The position numbers and the translations under genes were made by a program. DNA of 64,000 nucleotides from Nocardia pseudobrasiliensis NBRC 108224 (GTDB lineage Bacteria; Actinomycetota; Actinomycetes; Mycobacteriales; Mycobacteriaceae). Shown in pieces: positions 40,907 to 50,185 of this stretch (its first letter is position 1; each line of letters begins with the position of its first letter). The notes below the pieces were generated by a model, which was given only the letters and a program-made list of their open reading frames with translations, was not told where the DNA came from and did no database searches. The DNA lies in contig NZ_BDBS01000044.1 of the NCBI RefSeq assembly GCF_001613105.1, positions 1 to 64,000 of the forward strand. Reading direction: 5' to 3'.

Positions 40907-42490
40907 GTGCGGAACGGCGATCTCGGAGAGCTACTGGACTATCTCGTTGTCGGGGCGGGCCCGGGCGGGCTCCAGCTCGGACAGTGGTTGCGGGAACGGG
41001 GCCACAGCTATCGGATCTTGGAGCGGGATGCGGTGGCGGGCAGCTTCTTCCGGACCTTTCCACGGCATCGGCAGATGATCTCGAACAACAAGCGGCACAC
41101 CGGAACCGATGATCCAGAGCTGAATCTGCGGATGGACTGGAACTCCCTGTTGTCACCCGATCCGCGAATGTTGTTCACGCGCTACAGCGCGCGATACTTT
41201 CCCGAGGCCGACACCATGGTGCGATATTTGGGCGATTTCGCCGAAGCGCACGAGCTGGCCGTTTCCTACAACACGCGGGTATCCCGGATCGCTAGGGACA
41301 CAGACGGTTTCGTGGTGACCGACGAGGCGGGCGGACAATACCGCGCGCGGCGGGTGGTGCTGGCGACCGGGGTGAGCGTGGCGAATACTCCGGCCATCCC
41401 GGGTATCGAACACGCCGAGCAATACTCCACCGTCCCAACCGATCCCGAGGAATTCGTCGATCAACGGGTGCTGATCATCGGCAAGGGCAATTCGGCATTC
41501 GAAACCGCCGACAATCTCATCGCCCACGCCGCGGTGATCCATGTGGTCGGGCGCAGTTCGATCCGGCTGGCCTGGAAAACCCATTACGTCGGACATCTGC
41601 GGGCGGTCAACAACAACTTCCTCGACACCTACGAGCTCAAATCGCAGAACGCGGTACTCGACGGCGAGGTGCTGTCGATCGAACGCGACGGCGACGGCTA
41701 TCTGGTCGACGTCAGCTTCGCCCGCGCCGACGAGGTGGTCAAGCGGCTGCGCTACGACCGGGTCATCGCCTGCACCGGATTCCGTTTCGACGCCTCGATT
41801 TTCGAGCCCGATACCCGTCCGCGCCTGATGATCGAGGACCGCTTCGCGGAGCTGAATCCGTGCTACGAATCGGTGAACGTGCCGGGGCTGTACTTCGCCG
41901 GAACGATCATGCAGCAGCGCGATTTCAAGAAGTCCACCACCGGATTCATCCACGGATTCCGCTACGCGGTCCGGGCCCTCGGCCACATCCTCGACGAGCG
42001 ACATCACGACCACCCCTGGCCGCGCCGCCCGCTCGAGCCCACCGCCGACGCCCTCGCCGACGCGGTCGTCGCCCGGGTCAATCGCACCTCGGCGCTGTGG
42101 CAGATGTTCGGGGTCCTCGGCGATGTGCTGCTCGTGCCGTCCTCCGGCCCGGCGCACCACCTCGAGGAGGTTCCGGTCGACTACGCGCACGAAAGCGATT
42201 ACGGCTGCGACTATTTCACCGTCACGCTGGAGTACGGACCCGACCACGACAAGGTCGACCCGTTCGACATCTCCGTGCGCCGCGCCGCGCAGAACTCCCC
42301 CGATCAGGCCATCGACGCCTCGTATCTGCATCCGGTGATCCGGCACTGGCACGCCGGGCAGCTGCTCGACGTGCATCACATGGCGGAGAATCTGGAAAAC
42401 GAATGGGACGATCCGCGCGCGCATCGCGCGCCCCTGGCCGGATTCTTCACGCGGGCACTGGCATCGGTGAGCGTCGGTTCGGGCCGGTGA
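40907..42490 (+). CDS. FAD-dependent monooxygenase-like flavoprotein
   Basis: This 527-residue two-dinucleotide-domain flavoprotein has LVVGAGPGGLQLG near residue 14 (FAD), RVLIIGKGNSAFETADNLI near residue 188 (NADPH), and RVIACTGFRFD, typical of flavin-containing and N-hydroxylating monooxygenases. NVPGLYFAGTIMQQRDFKKS is the second FAD-contacting stretch. The substrate is unknown. GTG 40907 is the only suitable start, with GGTGGTG upstream. It leads a three-gene oxidative set: the next gene begins 6 nt later and the third overlaps the second by ATGA. The 102 bp gap before it contains nothing recognisable. Confidence 0.75.
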   Translation: MRNGDLGELLDYLVVGAGPGGLQLGQWLRERGHSYRILERDAVAGSFFRTFPRHRQMISNNKRHTGTDDPELNLRMDWNSLLSPDPRMLFTRYSARYFPEADTMVRYLGDFAEAHELAVSYNTRVSRIARDTDGFVVTDEAGGQYRARRVVLATGVSVANTPAIPGIEHAEQYSTVPTDPEEFVDQRVLIIGKGNSAFETADNLIAHAAVIHVVGRSSIRLAWKTHYVGHLRAVNNNFLDTYELKSQNAVLDGEVLSIERDGDGYLVDVSFARADEVVKRLRYDRVIACTGFRFDASIFEPDTRPRLMIEDRFAELNPCYESVNVPGLYFAGTIMQQRDFKKSTTGFIHGFRYAVRALGHILDERHHDHPWPRRPLEPTADALADAVVARVNRTSALWQMFGVLGDVLLVPSSGPAHHLEEVPVDYAHESDYGCDYFTVTLEYGPDHDKVDPFDISVRRAAQNSPDQAIDASYLHPVIRHWHAGQLLDVHHMAENLENEWDDPRAHRAPLAGFFTRALASVSVGSGR

Positions 42491-42496
42491 ACTCTC

Positions 42497-43585
42497 GTGA
42501 CGGATCTGCGAAATCTGGTGAATCTGGCCGAGATCGAGGCCGCCGGGCGCGCGGCGCTGGATCCGGTGTACGTCGACTACATCGCGGGCGCCGCCCGCGA
42601 CGAGATCACCGCGCGGGCGAACGAGACGGCGTTCGCGCGGCTGCAGCTGCTGCCTCGCATGCTGCGCGGCAGCCATAAGCGCGAACTGGCCGTGAATCTG
42701 CTCGGCAGCTCAGCGAGTATGCCGATCATCGTCTCACCCACCGCCTTTCACAAACTCCTCCATCCCGACGGTGAACTGGCCACCGCGCGAGCGGTCGCGG
42801 CCGCCGACACGATCATGATCGTCGCCATGGCCGCCACGGTCGCGGTGGACCAGGTCGCCGCCGCGGCCCGCGCCGCCACCGGCGGCCGCGCGTCGCTGTG
42901 GTTTCAGCTCTACATCCAGCCCGATCCGGAACTCACCGAGATCCTGGTCCGGCGCGCGAGCGCCGCGGGCTGCGAGGCGCTCGTGGTCACCGTGGACTCA
43001 CCCACGCTGGGGGTCAACGAACGCAATCGGCGTAATGGCTTCAACGATCTGCCGAATGGCCTGGCCTGCGAGAATCTCCGCGACCTGCGCGACGGCGAGA
43101 CCGGTCACGTCCGCCAGATCGTGATGTCGCCGGAGATCTCCTGGACCCATATCGAATGGCTGCGCGGGATCACCACACTGCCGATCCTGCTCAAGGGACT
43201 GCTGCATCCCGAGGACATCCGCACCGCCGTGCGGCTCGGCGTGGACGGACTGGTGCTGTCCAATCACGGTGGGCGGCAATTGGATACGGTGCCATCGACC
43301 ATCGAGTTGCTCCCCGAGGTGGCCGCCGCCACGGCCGGTCGGATACCGATCGTGCTCGACGGCGGTATCCGGCGCGGCACCGATGTGGTGAAGGCCCTGG
43401 CGCTGGGCGCGTCCGCGGTGGGCATCGGCCGCCCGGTGCTGTGGGGGCTGGCGTGCGGCGGCGAGGCCGGGGTGCGGCGGGTGCTGGAATTGCTGCGCGA
43501 GGAGTACGACCACGCGCTGACGCTGTGCGGCGGTGCGGGTATTCGCGATCTCACGGCCGATCTCGTGCGCGGGACGCCGCGATGA
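42497..43585 (+). CDS. FMN-dependent alpha-hydroxy-acid oxidase/dehydrogenase
   Basis: This 362-residue TIM-barrel flavoenzyme oxidises a 2-hydroxy acid to a 2-oxo acid. The signature VLSNHGGRQLD gives catalytic His257 and substrate Arg260; Lys233 in ILLKGLLHPED and Tyr139 in WFQLYIQ are FMN- and substrate-site residues. PTAFHKLLHPDGELATARA near residue 82 is reminiscent of 4-hydroxymandelate oxidase (Hmo) of glycopeptide producers. If it is a mandelate-type oxidase, its product would be the substrate of the benzoylformate decarboxylase at 7114, but glycolate or lactate oxidase activity is equally compatible. GTG 42497 follows the preceding stop by 6 nt. Confidence 0.85.
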   Translation: MTDLRNLVNLAEIEAAGRAALDPVYVDYIAGAARDEITARANETAFARLQLLPRMLRGSHKRELAVNLLGSSASMPIIVSPTAFHKLLHPDGELATARAVAAADTIMIVAMAATVAVDQVAAAARAATGGRASLWFQLYIQPDPELTEILVRRASAAGCEALVVTVDSPTLGVNERNRRNGFNDLPNGLACENLRDLRDGETGHVRQIVMSPEISWTHIEWLRGITTLPILLKGLLHPEDIRTAVRLGVDGLVLSNHGGRQLDTVPSTIELLPEVAAATAGRIPIVLDGGIRRGTDVVKALALGASAVGIGRPVLWGLACGGEAGVRRVLELLREEYDHALTLCGGAGIRDLTADLVRGTPR

Positions 43586-44982
43586 GCCGGTGGTGGGCGG
43601 CGGCGCTGGCCGTGCCGGTGGCCGCCAGCCTCCCGCACTGGCTGCCCGCATCCGTCGTCGCGCTGCGGGTGCGAATCTTCGATCTGGTCAACGGCGAGAC
43701 CGGCCTGCCGACGCCCAGCGACCGCCTGCCGATCGGGGATTTCAAACGGCTGTACGGACATCCGGCCGCCAATGGCCGCAGCGCGGGCGCGGCGCTGTCG
43801 GATCTGTTCTGGTACTGGCTGGCCCCCGGCCCGCAGGTGCATCAGGAACATCTGGAACCCGGCCCGCGCTACGACGCCGTCGCCAAAACCACCCGGCGCA
43901 TTCTGGCCCGACTCGACCGGACCGCCTGGACGGAACTAGTGACCCGCGCCACGAGCCGGATCGCCGACGAACTCGGTACGCACGCACAACATCGGGTGCG
44001 TCTGCGCGATCTGATGATGCCGATCTGGGCCGAGGTGTACTACGAACTCGTCTTCGCCCAACCCTGTCCGCGCACGGCACGGGACCTGATCACCGGCAAT
44101 GCCGACGATGTGGTGCATTCGCTCAAATGCACGCGCCCGCGGCATATGAAACGACGCGCCCGGCTCACGGCGTACCTGCGCGAGCGGATCGCCACCGACC
44201 CGCCCGCCGAACCACTACCCGCCGCACTCACTGCCCAGGAACAGGCCTACTACCTACAGGGCACGTTCTTCAATACGGCCGTGGTGCAGATGTCGGAGGC
44301 GATGGCGCATCTGCTGCTGGCCATTGCCACCAATCCGGCCGTCCAGGACCGGCTGGTCGCCGATCCGCTCGACGATACCTATCTCGACCACGTCATCGAC
44401 GAAACGCTGTGGCACTACCCACTTTTCGGAATAGCCCATCGGATAACCACCGACGAGATCCCCGCCACCGCGAACTGCCCGGCCGTACCGACCGGATCGG
44501 TTCTACTGTTCGACTACCCGCGCTATCAGCAGGGCGACAGGGATCACCGATTCGATCCGGATCGGTGGAGTCAGCCGGAATCGCGTCCACCGCAATATAT
44601 TCCATTCGGCATTGCCGCCAATCGGCCCTGCCCGGCCCGCGGCTTCGCCACCCTGACGATGCGGGTCTGCGCGCGAGAGATGTTGCGCCGCTACCATCTC
44701 GACTCCGCGGTCGAACATACCCGCTCGTTACCCAGCCGCGGACCGTGTGTTCTCACCCCGCGCGCGGCCGCGCGGCCCACCCGGATCCGCCTGGCCGCGA
44801 CGCGCTGGCGGGACCGCTGGGAAACAGTGCCGCGCAGTCTGATCCAGCTCGTCCTGGGCAGCTGGATGGTCTACGACGCACGCCGGAAACGGTTGTGCGA
44901 GAACTACTTCGCCGATCGACAACCGATCGCGAGCCGAGGTGCGCATGACACGACGAATCCCCCCGACCGTCCAACCCCGTAA
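43582..44982 (+). CDS. Degenerate cytochrome P450-like protein
   Basis: This 466-residue P450-fold protein with an N-terminal hydrophobic stretch (WWAAALAVPVAASLPHWLP) is likely membrane-attached. The PERF-like motif DHRFDPDRW (about 321-329) and the haem-loop region PFGIAANRPCPARGFA with Cys350 place it in the superfamily. The K-helix reads ETLWHYPLF at 274-282, so the ExxR arginine is Trp277. The haem loop is one residue longer than FGxGxRxC and lacks its second Gly. The I-helix (YYLQGTFFNTAVVQMSEAM) lacks the acid/alcohol pair used for oxygen activation. It may bind haem abnormally or have non-oxygenase chemistry. ATG 43582 overlaps the previous stop as ATGA. Confidence 0.7.
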   Translation: MSRWWAAALAVPVAASLPHWLPASVVALRVRIFDLVNGETGLPTPSDRLPIGDFKRLYGHPAANGRSAGAALSDLFWYWLAPGPQVHQEHLEPGPRYDAVAKTTRRILARLDRTAWTELVTRATSRIADELGTHAQHRVRLRDLMMPIWAEVYYELVFAQPCPRTARDLITGNADDVVHSLKCTRPRHMKRRARLTAYLRERIATDPPAEPLPAALTAQEQAYYLQGTFFNTAVVQMSEAMAHLLLAIATNPAVQDRLVADPLDDTYLDHVIDETLWHYPLFGIAHRITTDEIPATANCPAVPTGSVLLFDYPRYQQGDRDHRFDPDRWSQPESRPPQYIPFGIAANRPCPARGFATLTMRVCAREMLRRYHLDSAVEHTRSLPSRGPCVLTPRAAARPTRIRLAATRWRDRWETVPRSLIQLVLGSWMVYDARRKRLCENYFADRQPIASRGAHDTTNPPDRPTP

Positions 44983-45111
44983 CTCCGGTCTACCCGAACC
45001 CTCGCAACGCTGGTTTAGTGGCAAACCAATCACATACTCGGCAGCCTGGGCCCGTTTCCACGTGCCGCCATTGCTGTGCGAGGAATCCTTCGCCCATCGG
45101 TAGGGAGCGTC

Positions 45112-46380
45112 ATGAGCGCAAGTGAACTCGCACCGGCTTTCTTCATCGCGGCCGTAGTCATCCTCCTGGTCTGCCGCATCGTCTCGTTCATCCTCACCAG
45201 ACTCGGCCAGCCCGCGGTGGTGGGTGAGATGATCGCGGGCGTCGTACTCGGCCCGTCGGTATTCGGGCTGCTCGCACCCGGCCTGTCCAAGGAGGTCTTT
45301 CCCACCGAACTCCGTCCGATCCTCTATGTCGTCGGCCAGATCGGGCTGGTGGCATTGATGTTCCACGCGGGATACGAATTTCGGCGGCACGCCGGGCGCG
45401 GACTCGCCAGGAGCGCGCTGATTATCTCGGTGGCCGGAATGGTCGTGCCGATGCTGGGGGGCACGGTCCTGGCGCTGGGAGCCCGCGACAGGGTGGACAT
45501 CTTCGTCCCGGGCGTAGCGATCGGCGTCACTGTCGCCTTCGTCGCCGTGGCATTGGCCATCACCGCCTTCCCCATGCTGGCCAGGATCATCACCGAACGC
45601 GGCATCTCCGGCACCCGCTTCGGCTCGCTGTCACTGGCCGCCGGGGCCACCGACGACGTCGTCGCGTGGATCCTGCTCGCGGGCGTGCTCAGCGTGGCCT
45701 CCGGACACGTCAAGCCCATCCTGCTGGCGGTCGGGGGCAGCGTACTTTTCGTGATACTGCTGGTATTGGTGGTCCGGCGCTTCCTCGCCTGGTACCTGAC
45801 GCGGCCCGGGGCGGGCACCGAGACGCGGCTGCTGGTCGTCAGCACGGTGTTGTTCGGCGCGGCCTGGTTCACCGACGTGGCTGGGCTGTACGCGGTGTTC
45901 GGCGCGTTCTGCCTCGGACTGGTCATGCCGCCGGGCGAGGCCTCCGACGAGATCGTGCACGGTATGCACTCGGTGACCCGGGTCCTGTTCCTGCCCATGT
46001 TCTTCACCTATTCGGGCCTGCAGACCCGCTTCGACCTGTTCACCAAGCCGTCCGTGATCATCTTCGCCGCCGCCTCGGTCGCCGTGGCCGTACTCGGCAA
46101 ATACGGCGGCTGCTGGGCGGCGGCTCGGCTGTGCGGTGAGGACAATCTGACCGCGCTGCGCGTCGGAGCGCTCATGAACGCTCGCGGTCTGATGCAGCTC
46201 ATCGCGCTCAATATCGGCCTGGCCGCGGGCATCGTCACCAACCAGCTGTTCACCGCACTGGTCCTGGTGGCTTTGGTGACCACGACAATGGCGTCGCCGA
46301 TCCTGTCCTGGCTGGACCGCCGAGAACCCAAGTCCCCCGGGCAGATCGAGGAACCCGCGCTCAGCGCGCCGCGAACGTGA
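45112..46380 (+). CDS. CPA2-family cation:proton antiporter
   Basis: This 422-residue membrane protein has about 12-13 segments of the Na+/H+ exchanger fold (KefB/NapA-like). LGQPAVVGEMIAGVVLGPSVFG and GYEFRRHAGRGLARSALI are typical early segments, and SLAAGATDDVVAWILLAGVL carries the Asp-Asp ion site. It has no C-terminal TrkA domain, so it is a short form. ATG 45112 is preceded by AGGGAG at 45103-45108. A small inverted repeat, TGGTTT-6-AAACCA (45011-45028), lies in the 129 bp leader. Its 3' end converges on the methyltransferase with only 6 bp between stops. Confidence 0.87.
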   Translation: MSASELAPAFFIAAVVILLVCRIVSFILTRLGQPAVVGEMIAGVVLGPSVFGLLAPGLSKEVFPTELRPILYVVGQIGLVALMFHAGYEFRRHAGRGLARSALIISVAGMVVPMLGGTVLALGARDRVDIFVPGVAIGVTVAFVAVALAITAFPMLARIITERGISGTRFGSLSLAAGATDDVVAWILLAGVLSVASGHVKPILLAVGGSVLFVILLVLVVRRFLAWYLTRPGAGTETRLLVVSTVLFGAAWFTDVAGLYAVFGAFCLGLVMPPGEASDEIVHGMHSVTRVLFLPMFFTYSGLQTRFDLFTKPSVIIFAAASVAVAVLGKYGGCWAAARLCGEDNLTALRVGALMNARGLMQLIALNIGLAAGIVTNQLFTALVLVALVTTTMASPILSWLDRREPKSPGQIEEPALSAPRT

Positions 46381-46386
46381 CGCCGA

Positions 46387-47265
46387 TCAGACCTTCTCGG
46401 CCAGAACACAGCGCTCGATCCGGGTGACCCGGCCCGGCCTACGGGCCGGGTCGAGGTAGCGGGTGCGGCAGGCGGTGTCGTCGAGCTGTTCGGTTTCACG
46501 CCAACCGTATTCGGCCAGCAGCGGGCCGACCCGGTCCGGGGCGAGACCGAACAGCCAGAGCTTGTCGCGGACGACATGACGACGATGAAAACTCTCGAGG
46601 CCGTCGAGATCGACGCCCTCGAGGAAATCGGCGAGCACATAGGTGAAGGCCAGCCTGCTGCGGGGCGCGGCATCGGCCAGGGCGGACAGCGTTGCGCGCA
46701 CGGCGTTTTCGGTGAGGTACTGGGTGACGCCCTCCCAGACGAAGACGGTCCGGCGGTCGGTGCGGTAGCCGTAGCGCGCGAGAACCTCGGCCAGATCCTC
46801 GGTTTCGAAGTCGATCGGCACCAGGGTGACGTGCTCGGGCACCGGCATCCGGGACCGCTTGGCGGCGATGTTGACCGGTTGGTCCACCTCCAGCACCGGC
46901 ACCTCACCACCGGATCGGTAACCGCGCGTATCGAATCCAGCGCCCAGAATGACCACGGCCTCGCAGCCGTCGGCGATGGCGGCGGTCACAACATCGTCGA
47001 GATAGCGCTTGCGGCAGACCATCCACAGCAGCACGCTCGCGCCGACCACACGCCCCATCGCCCACAGCAGCGCCTCGCGCACCGGCCGCCACCGCGCCGC
47101 CGCGACGAGCCGCCGACCCGCGGGCGGCAGCATCCCGAGCGCCAGCTCGTCGGTGAACACACGTCGCTCGCGGGGAACGTACTGTTCGATCGCGGCCACC
47201 GTGATCGGGCCGATCGCGGTATCGGAAGCTCGCACGGCCCCAGGATAGCTCGCGCGGTTCAGCAC
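46387..47265 (-). CDS. Class I SAM-dependent methyltransferase (PF04072/leucine carboxyl methyltransferase-like)
   Basis: This 292-residue protein belongs to the expanded actinobacterial family of putative S-adenosylmethionine methyltransferases. VVILGAGFDTRGYR is the SAM-binding motif I, VLEVDQP the acidic loop after strand 2 and FVWEGVTQYLTENAV the motif after strand 4. Substrates of this family are mostly unknown. GTG 47265 overlaps the sdaA stop by 7 bp, so it is the last gene of the glycine-riboswitch operon. A GTG ten codons further in is possible. Nothing in the sequence explains a link to glycine or serine metabolism beyond supply of one-carbon units. Confidence 0.83.
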   Translation of the reverse strand: MLNRASYPGAVRASDTAIGPITVAAIEQYVPRERRVFTDELALGMLPPAGRRLVAAARWRPVREALLWAMGRVVGASVLLWMVCRKRYLDDVVTAAIADGCEAVVILGAGFDTRGYRSGGEVPVLEVDQPVNIAAKRSRMPVPEHVTLVPIDFETEDLAEVLARYGYRTDRRTVFVWEGVTQYLTENAVRATLSALADAAPRSRLAFTYVLADFLEGVDLDGLESFHRRHVVRDKLWLFGLAPDRVGPLLAEYGWRETEQLDDTACRTRYLDPARRPGRVTRIERCVLAEKV

Positions 47266-48626
47266 TCGATGACATTGACGGCGAGGCCGCCCCGGCTGGT
47301 CTCCTTGTACTTGTCGCTCATATCCGCGCCGGTGGCACGCATGGTCCGGATCGCCTTGTCGAGCGAGACCACATGAATTCCGTTACCGCGCAGGGCTATT
47401 CGGGAGGCATTGATCGCCTTTACCGCCGCCACCGCATTGCGCTCGATGCACGGGATCTGGACCAGGCCGCCGATCGGATCGCAGGTCAGTCCGAGATGGT
47501 GTTCGAGGCCGATCTCGGCGGCATTCTCCACCTGTTCGGGCGTACCGCCCAGCACCTCGGTCAGCGCCCCGGCGGCCATGGCGCACGCCGAACCGACCTC
47601 GCCCTGACAACCCACCTCCGCGCCGGAGATCGAGCCGGTTTCCTTGAGCACCACGCCGATCGCGCCCGCGGTCAGCAGGAACCGAACCGTGCCCGCGTCG
47701 TCGGCTCCCGGTACGAAGTGGCGGTAGTAGTGCAGGACCGCCGGGACGATACCCGCCGCGCCGTTGGTGGGCGCGGTGACCACCCGCCCGCCCGCGGCAT
47801 TCTCCTCGTTGACCGCCATCGCGTACAGGCTGACCCAGTCCATGGTGACCAGCGGATCGTCGGACTGTTCCGAATTCAGCTTGTCGCACAGGGTTTTCGC
47901 GCGGCGCGGCACGAGCAGTCCGCCGGGCAGCACACCGTCGCGCTCACAGCCGCGACGCACGCAATCGGCCATCACCTGCCAGATCCGCAGCAGGCCCGCG
48001 TCGATCTCGGCGTCATCGCCCAGCGCCCGCTCGTTGGCGCGCATCACCCCGCTCACCGGAAGGCCGCTGGCGCGGCAGTGGGCGAGCAGTTCGTCGGCGG
48101 TGCGGAACGGGTGGGGTACGGCCCGTTCGGCGACGCTCGCCGGTTGCGCCGGGGCGGATTCGTCGTGGACGAAGCCGCCGCCGACGGAGTAGTAAACGCG
48201 TTCGGACAGTACGGTATTCGCCTCGTCGAAGGCGCGAAAGCGCATGCCGTTGGGATGTCCCGGCAGCGATTCGCGTCCGAGCAGCAGCAGATCGGTCGAC
48301 TCGTCGAAGTCGATCTCGGGTCCGCCCGGCAGCGACAGCCGACGGTTCAGGCGCACGGCCTCGACGGTCTTCGGCGCGAGATCGGTGTCGACGCTCTCCG
48401 GGCGCTCACCGCACAGCCCGAGGATCACCGCGTGATCGCTGCCGTGCCCGCGTCCGGTCGCGCCCAGCGAACCGTAGAGCTCGGCGCGGATCCGCGCGGT
48501 CTGCTTCGAATGCCCTTGCGCGGTCAGGGATTCGACGAACATCAGGGCCGCGCGCATCGGGCCGACGGTATGCGAACTCGACGGTCCGACGCCGATGCTG
48601 AACATGTCGAACACGCTCAGGGTCAT
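47259..48626 (-). CDS. sdaA: L-serine ammonia-lyase (iron-sulfur dependent)
   Basis: This 455-residue single-chain L-serine dehydratase deaminates serine to pyruvate and ammonia. The beta domain starts SVFDMFSIGVGPSSSHTVGPM; the alpha domain carries NAAGGRVVTAPTNGAAGIVP and GAIGVVLKETGSISGAEVGC with the cluster-ligating cysteines. It lies third in the glycine-riboswitch operon, 15 nt after gcvH, so surplus glycine converted to serine by the cleavage system and serine hydroxymethyltransferase would feed pyruvate. ATG 48626 has AAGGGTGA upstream. Confidence 0.93.
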   Translation of the reverse strand: MTLSVFDMFSIGVGPSSSHTVGPMRAALMFVESLTAQGHSKQTARIRAELYGSLGATGRGHGSDHAVILGLCGERPESVDTDLAPKTVEAVRLNRRLSLPGGPEIDFDESTDLLLLGRESLPGHPNGMRFRAFDEANTVLSERVYYSVGGGFVHDESAPAQPASVAERAVPHPFRTADELLAHCRASGLPVSGVMRANERALGDDAEIDAGLLRIWQVMADCVRRGCERDGVLPGGLLVPRRAKTLCDKLNSEQSDDPLVTMDWVSLYAMAVNEENAAGGRVVTAPTNGAAGIVPAVLHYYRHFVPGADDAGTVRFLLTAGAIGVVLKETGSISGAEVGCQGEVGSACAMAAGALTEVLGGTPEQVENAAEIGLEHHLGLTCDPIGGLVQIPCIERNAVAAVKAINASRIALRGNGIHVVSLDKAIRTMRATGADMSDKYKETSRGGLAVNVIEC

Positions 48627-48641
48627 GGCCGCGTCACCCTT

Positions 48642-49013
48642 CTAGGCGCCGGTCAGCGCCGCATAGGCCGCGGCGTCCAGCAGTTCGCCGAACTCCTCGA
48701 CGCGGACCCGGAACAGCCAGCCCTCGCCGTAGGGATCGGTATTGACCACCTCGGGGCCGTCGACGACGACCTCGTTGACCGCGACGACCTCACCGGACAC
48801 CGGCGAATACAGATCGCTCACCGATTTGGTGGATTCGATCTCACCGCAGGTCGCCCCGCGGGTGACCCGATCGCCGACCGCGGGCAGCTGGACGAACACG
48901 ATATCGCCGAGCGAGGAGGCGGCGTATTCGGTCACGCCGACGGTCGCGACGCCGTCATCGGTCGAGAGCCACTCGTGCTCCTCGGTATAACGCAGATGTT
49001 CGGGGAATCCCAT
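48642..49013 (-). CDS. gcvH: Glycine cleavage system H protein
   Basis: This 123-residue lipoyl carrier shuttles the aminomethyl group between the P, T and L proteins. The lipoylated lysine is in EIESTKSVSDLYSPVSGEV, and the N-terminal RYTEEHEWLS is diagnostic. It follows gcvT by 15 nt and precedes sdaA by 15 nt on the same strand. The P-protein gene is not in this window. Confidence 0.95.
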   Translation of the reverse strand: MGFPEHLRYTEEHEWLSTDDGVATVGVTEYAASSLGDIVFVQLPAVGDRVTRGATCGEIESTKSVSDLYSPVSGEVVAVNEVVVDGPEVVNTDPYGEGWLFRVRVEEFGELLDAAAYAALTGA

Positions 49014-49028
49014 ATCGGACAGCGCCTT

Positions 49029-50141
49029 TCAGGAGCGAGAGTAGAAGGGCAGGGCGACGACCTCGACCGGCTCGTGGCGGCCGCGCAGATCGACGGTCAG
49101 CGCGGTTCCCGGTTCGGCGTATTTCGGGGCCACCATCGCCATCGCGATCGGGCGGCCCAGCGTGGGCGAGAGCGCACCGCTGGTGACGACGCCGATCTCG
49201 GTGTCGCCGTGGAAGATCGGATAACCGTGGCGGCCCGCGCGGCGACCGTCGCCGACCAGTCCGACCAGAATTCGCTCGGGGCCGCTGTCGCGCCGAGCGG
49301 CCAGGGCGGCGCGTCCGACGAAGGCGCCGGGCTTGTCGAATTTCACGACCCGGCCCAGCCCGACCTCGAACGGCGTGACGCCGACATGAAGTTCATTGCC
49401 GTACAACGGCATTCCGGCCTCGAGTCGCAACGTGTCGCGGCACGCCAGTCCGGCCGGTATCAGACCGTGCGGATCACCGGCCTCGACCAGGGACTGCCAG
49501 ATGTCGGCGGCCCGCTCCGGCGGGCAGTACACCTCGAAACCGTCCTCGCCGGTGTAGCCGGTGCGGGCCAGCAGCACATCGGTTCCGGCGATGCGGGCGG
49601 GCACGCTCGCGTAGTACTTCAGCGCCGCGAGTTCGGCGTCGGTGACCGCGCCGACGATGGCGGCCGAGCGGGGACCCTGCACCGCGATCAGCGCGAATTC
49701 GGCCGAGCGGTTGGTCACCTCGACCGCGAAACCGTGCGCGCGATCGCGCAGCAGCACATGGATCACATGCGCGTTGGCCGCGTTGGCGACCACCAGGAAG
49801 CGGTCGGCGGCCAGTCGATACACCACGAGATCGTCGAGAACGCCGCCGTTGTCGTGGCACAGCATCGTGTAGCGGGCGCGCCCCACCGCGACCGCGGACA
49901 GATGACCGACCAGCGCGAAGTCGAGCATGCGGGCGGCCTCGGGCCCGGAGATCTCGATTTCGCCCATATGCGACAGGTCGAAGATTCCGGCCGCCTCCCG
50001 CACCGCGCGATGTTCGGCCAGTTCGCTGCCGTAGCGCACGGGCATGCGCCAACCGCCGAAGTCGATGAACGAGGCGCCTGCTGCGGCGTGTACGGAATCC
50101 AGGGGCGACAGCGTGCTCGCCGTCGGCCGAACGACAGTCAT
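49029..50141 (-). CDS. gcvT: Glycine cleavage system T protein (aminomethyltransferase)
   Basis: This 370-residue tetrahydrofolate-dependent aminomethyltransferase has SFIDFGGWRMPVRYG, AGIFDLSHMGEIEI with the catalytic-site Asp-x-x-His-Met, LARTGYTGEDGFEVY, and LACRDTLRLEAGMPLYG with the folate-site glutamate. It is the first gene after the tandem glycine riboswitch. ATG 50141 follows CGAGGA; a longer in-frame reading from 50216 would begin inside the second aptamer and is rejected. Confidence 0.94.
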   Translation of the reverse strand: MTVVRPTASTLSPLDSVHAAAGASFIDFGGWRMPVRYGSELAEHRAVREAAGIFDLSHMGEIEISGPEAARMLDFALVGHLSAVAVGRARYTMLCHDNGGVLDDLVVYRLAADRFLVVANAANAHVIHVLLRDRAHGFAVEVTNRSAEFALIAVQGPRSAAIVGAVTDAELAALKYYASVPARIAGTDVLLARTGYTGEDGFEVYCPPERAADIWQSLVEAGDPHGLIPAGLACRDTLRLEAGMPLYGNELHVGVTPFEVGLGRVVKFDKPGAFVGRAALAARRDSGPERILVGLVGDGRRAGRHGYPIFHGDTEIGVVTSGALSPTLGRPIAMAMVAPKYAEPGTALTVDLRGRHEPVEVVALPFYSRS

Positions 50142-50185
50142 GGGAGGTCCTCGAGTCGACCGGACTCGCGCCCGGTAGCGGAACT

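Noticed and set aside
45011..45028. TGGTTT-6-AAACCA hairpin as a terminator of the P450 gene or an operator
   Set aside because: The stem is only 6 bp with four A-T pairs and no T-tract, and it is single-copy. It is noted in the antiporter entry, not called.
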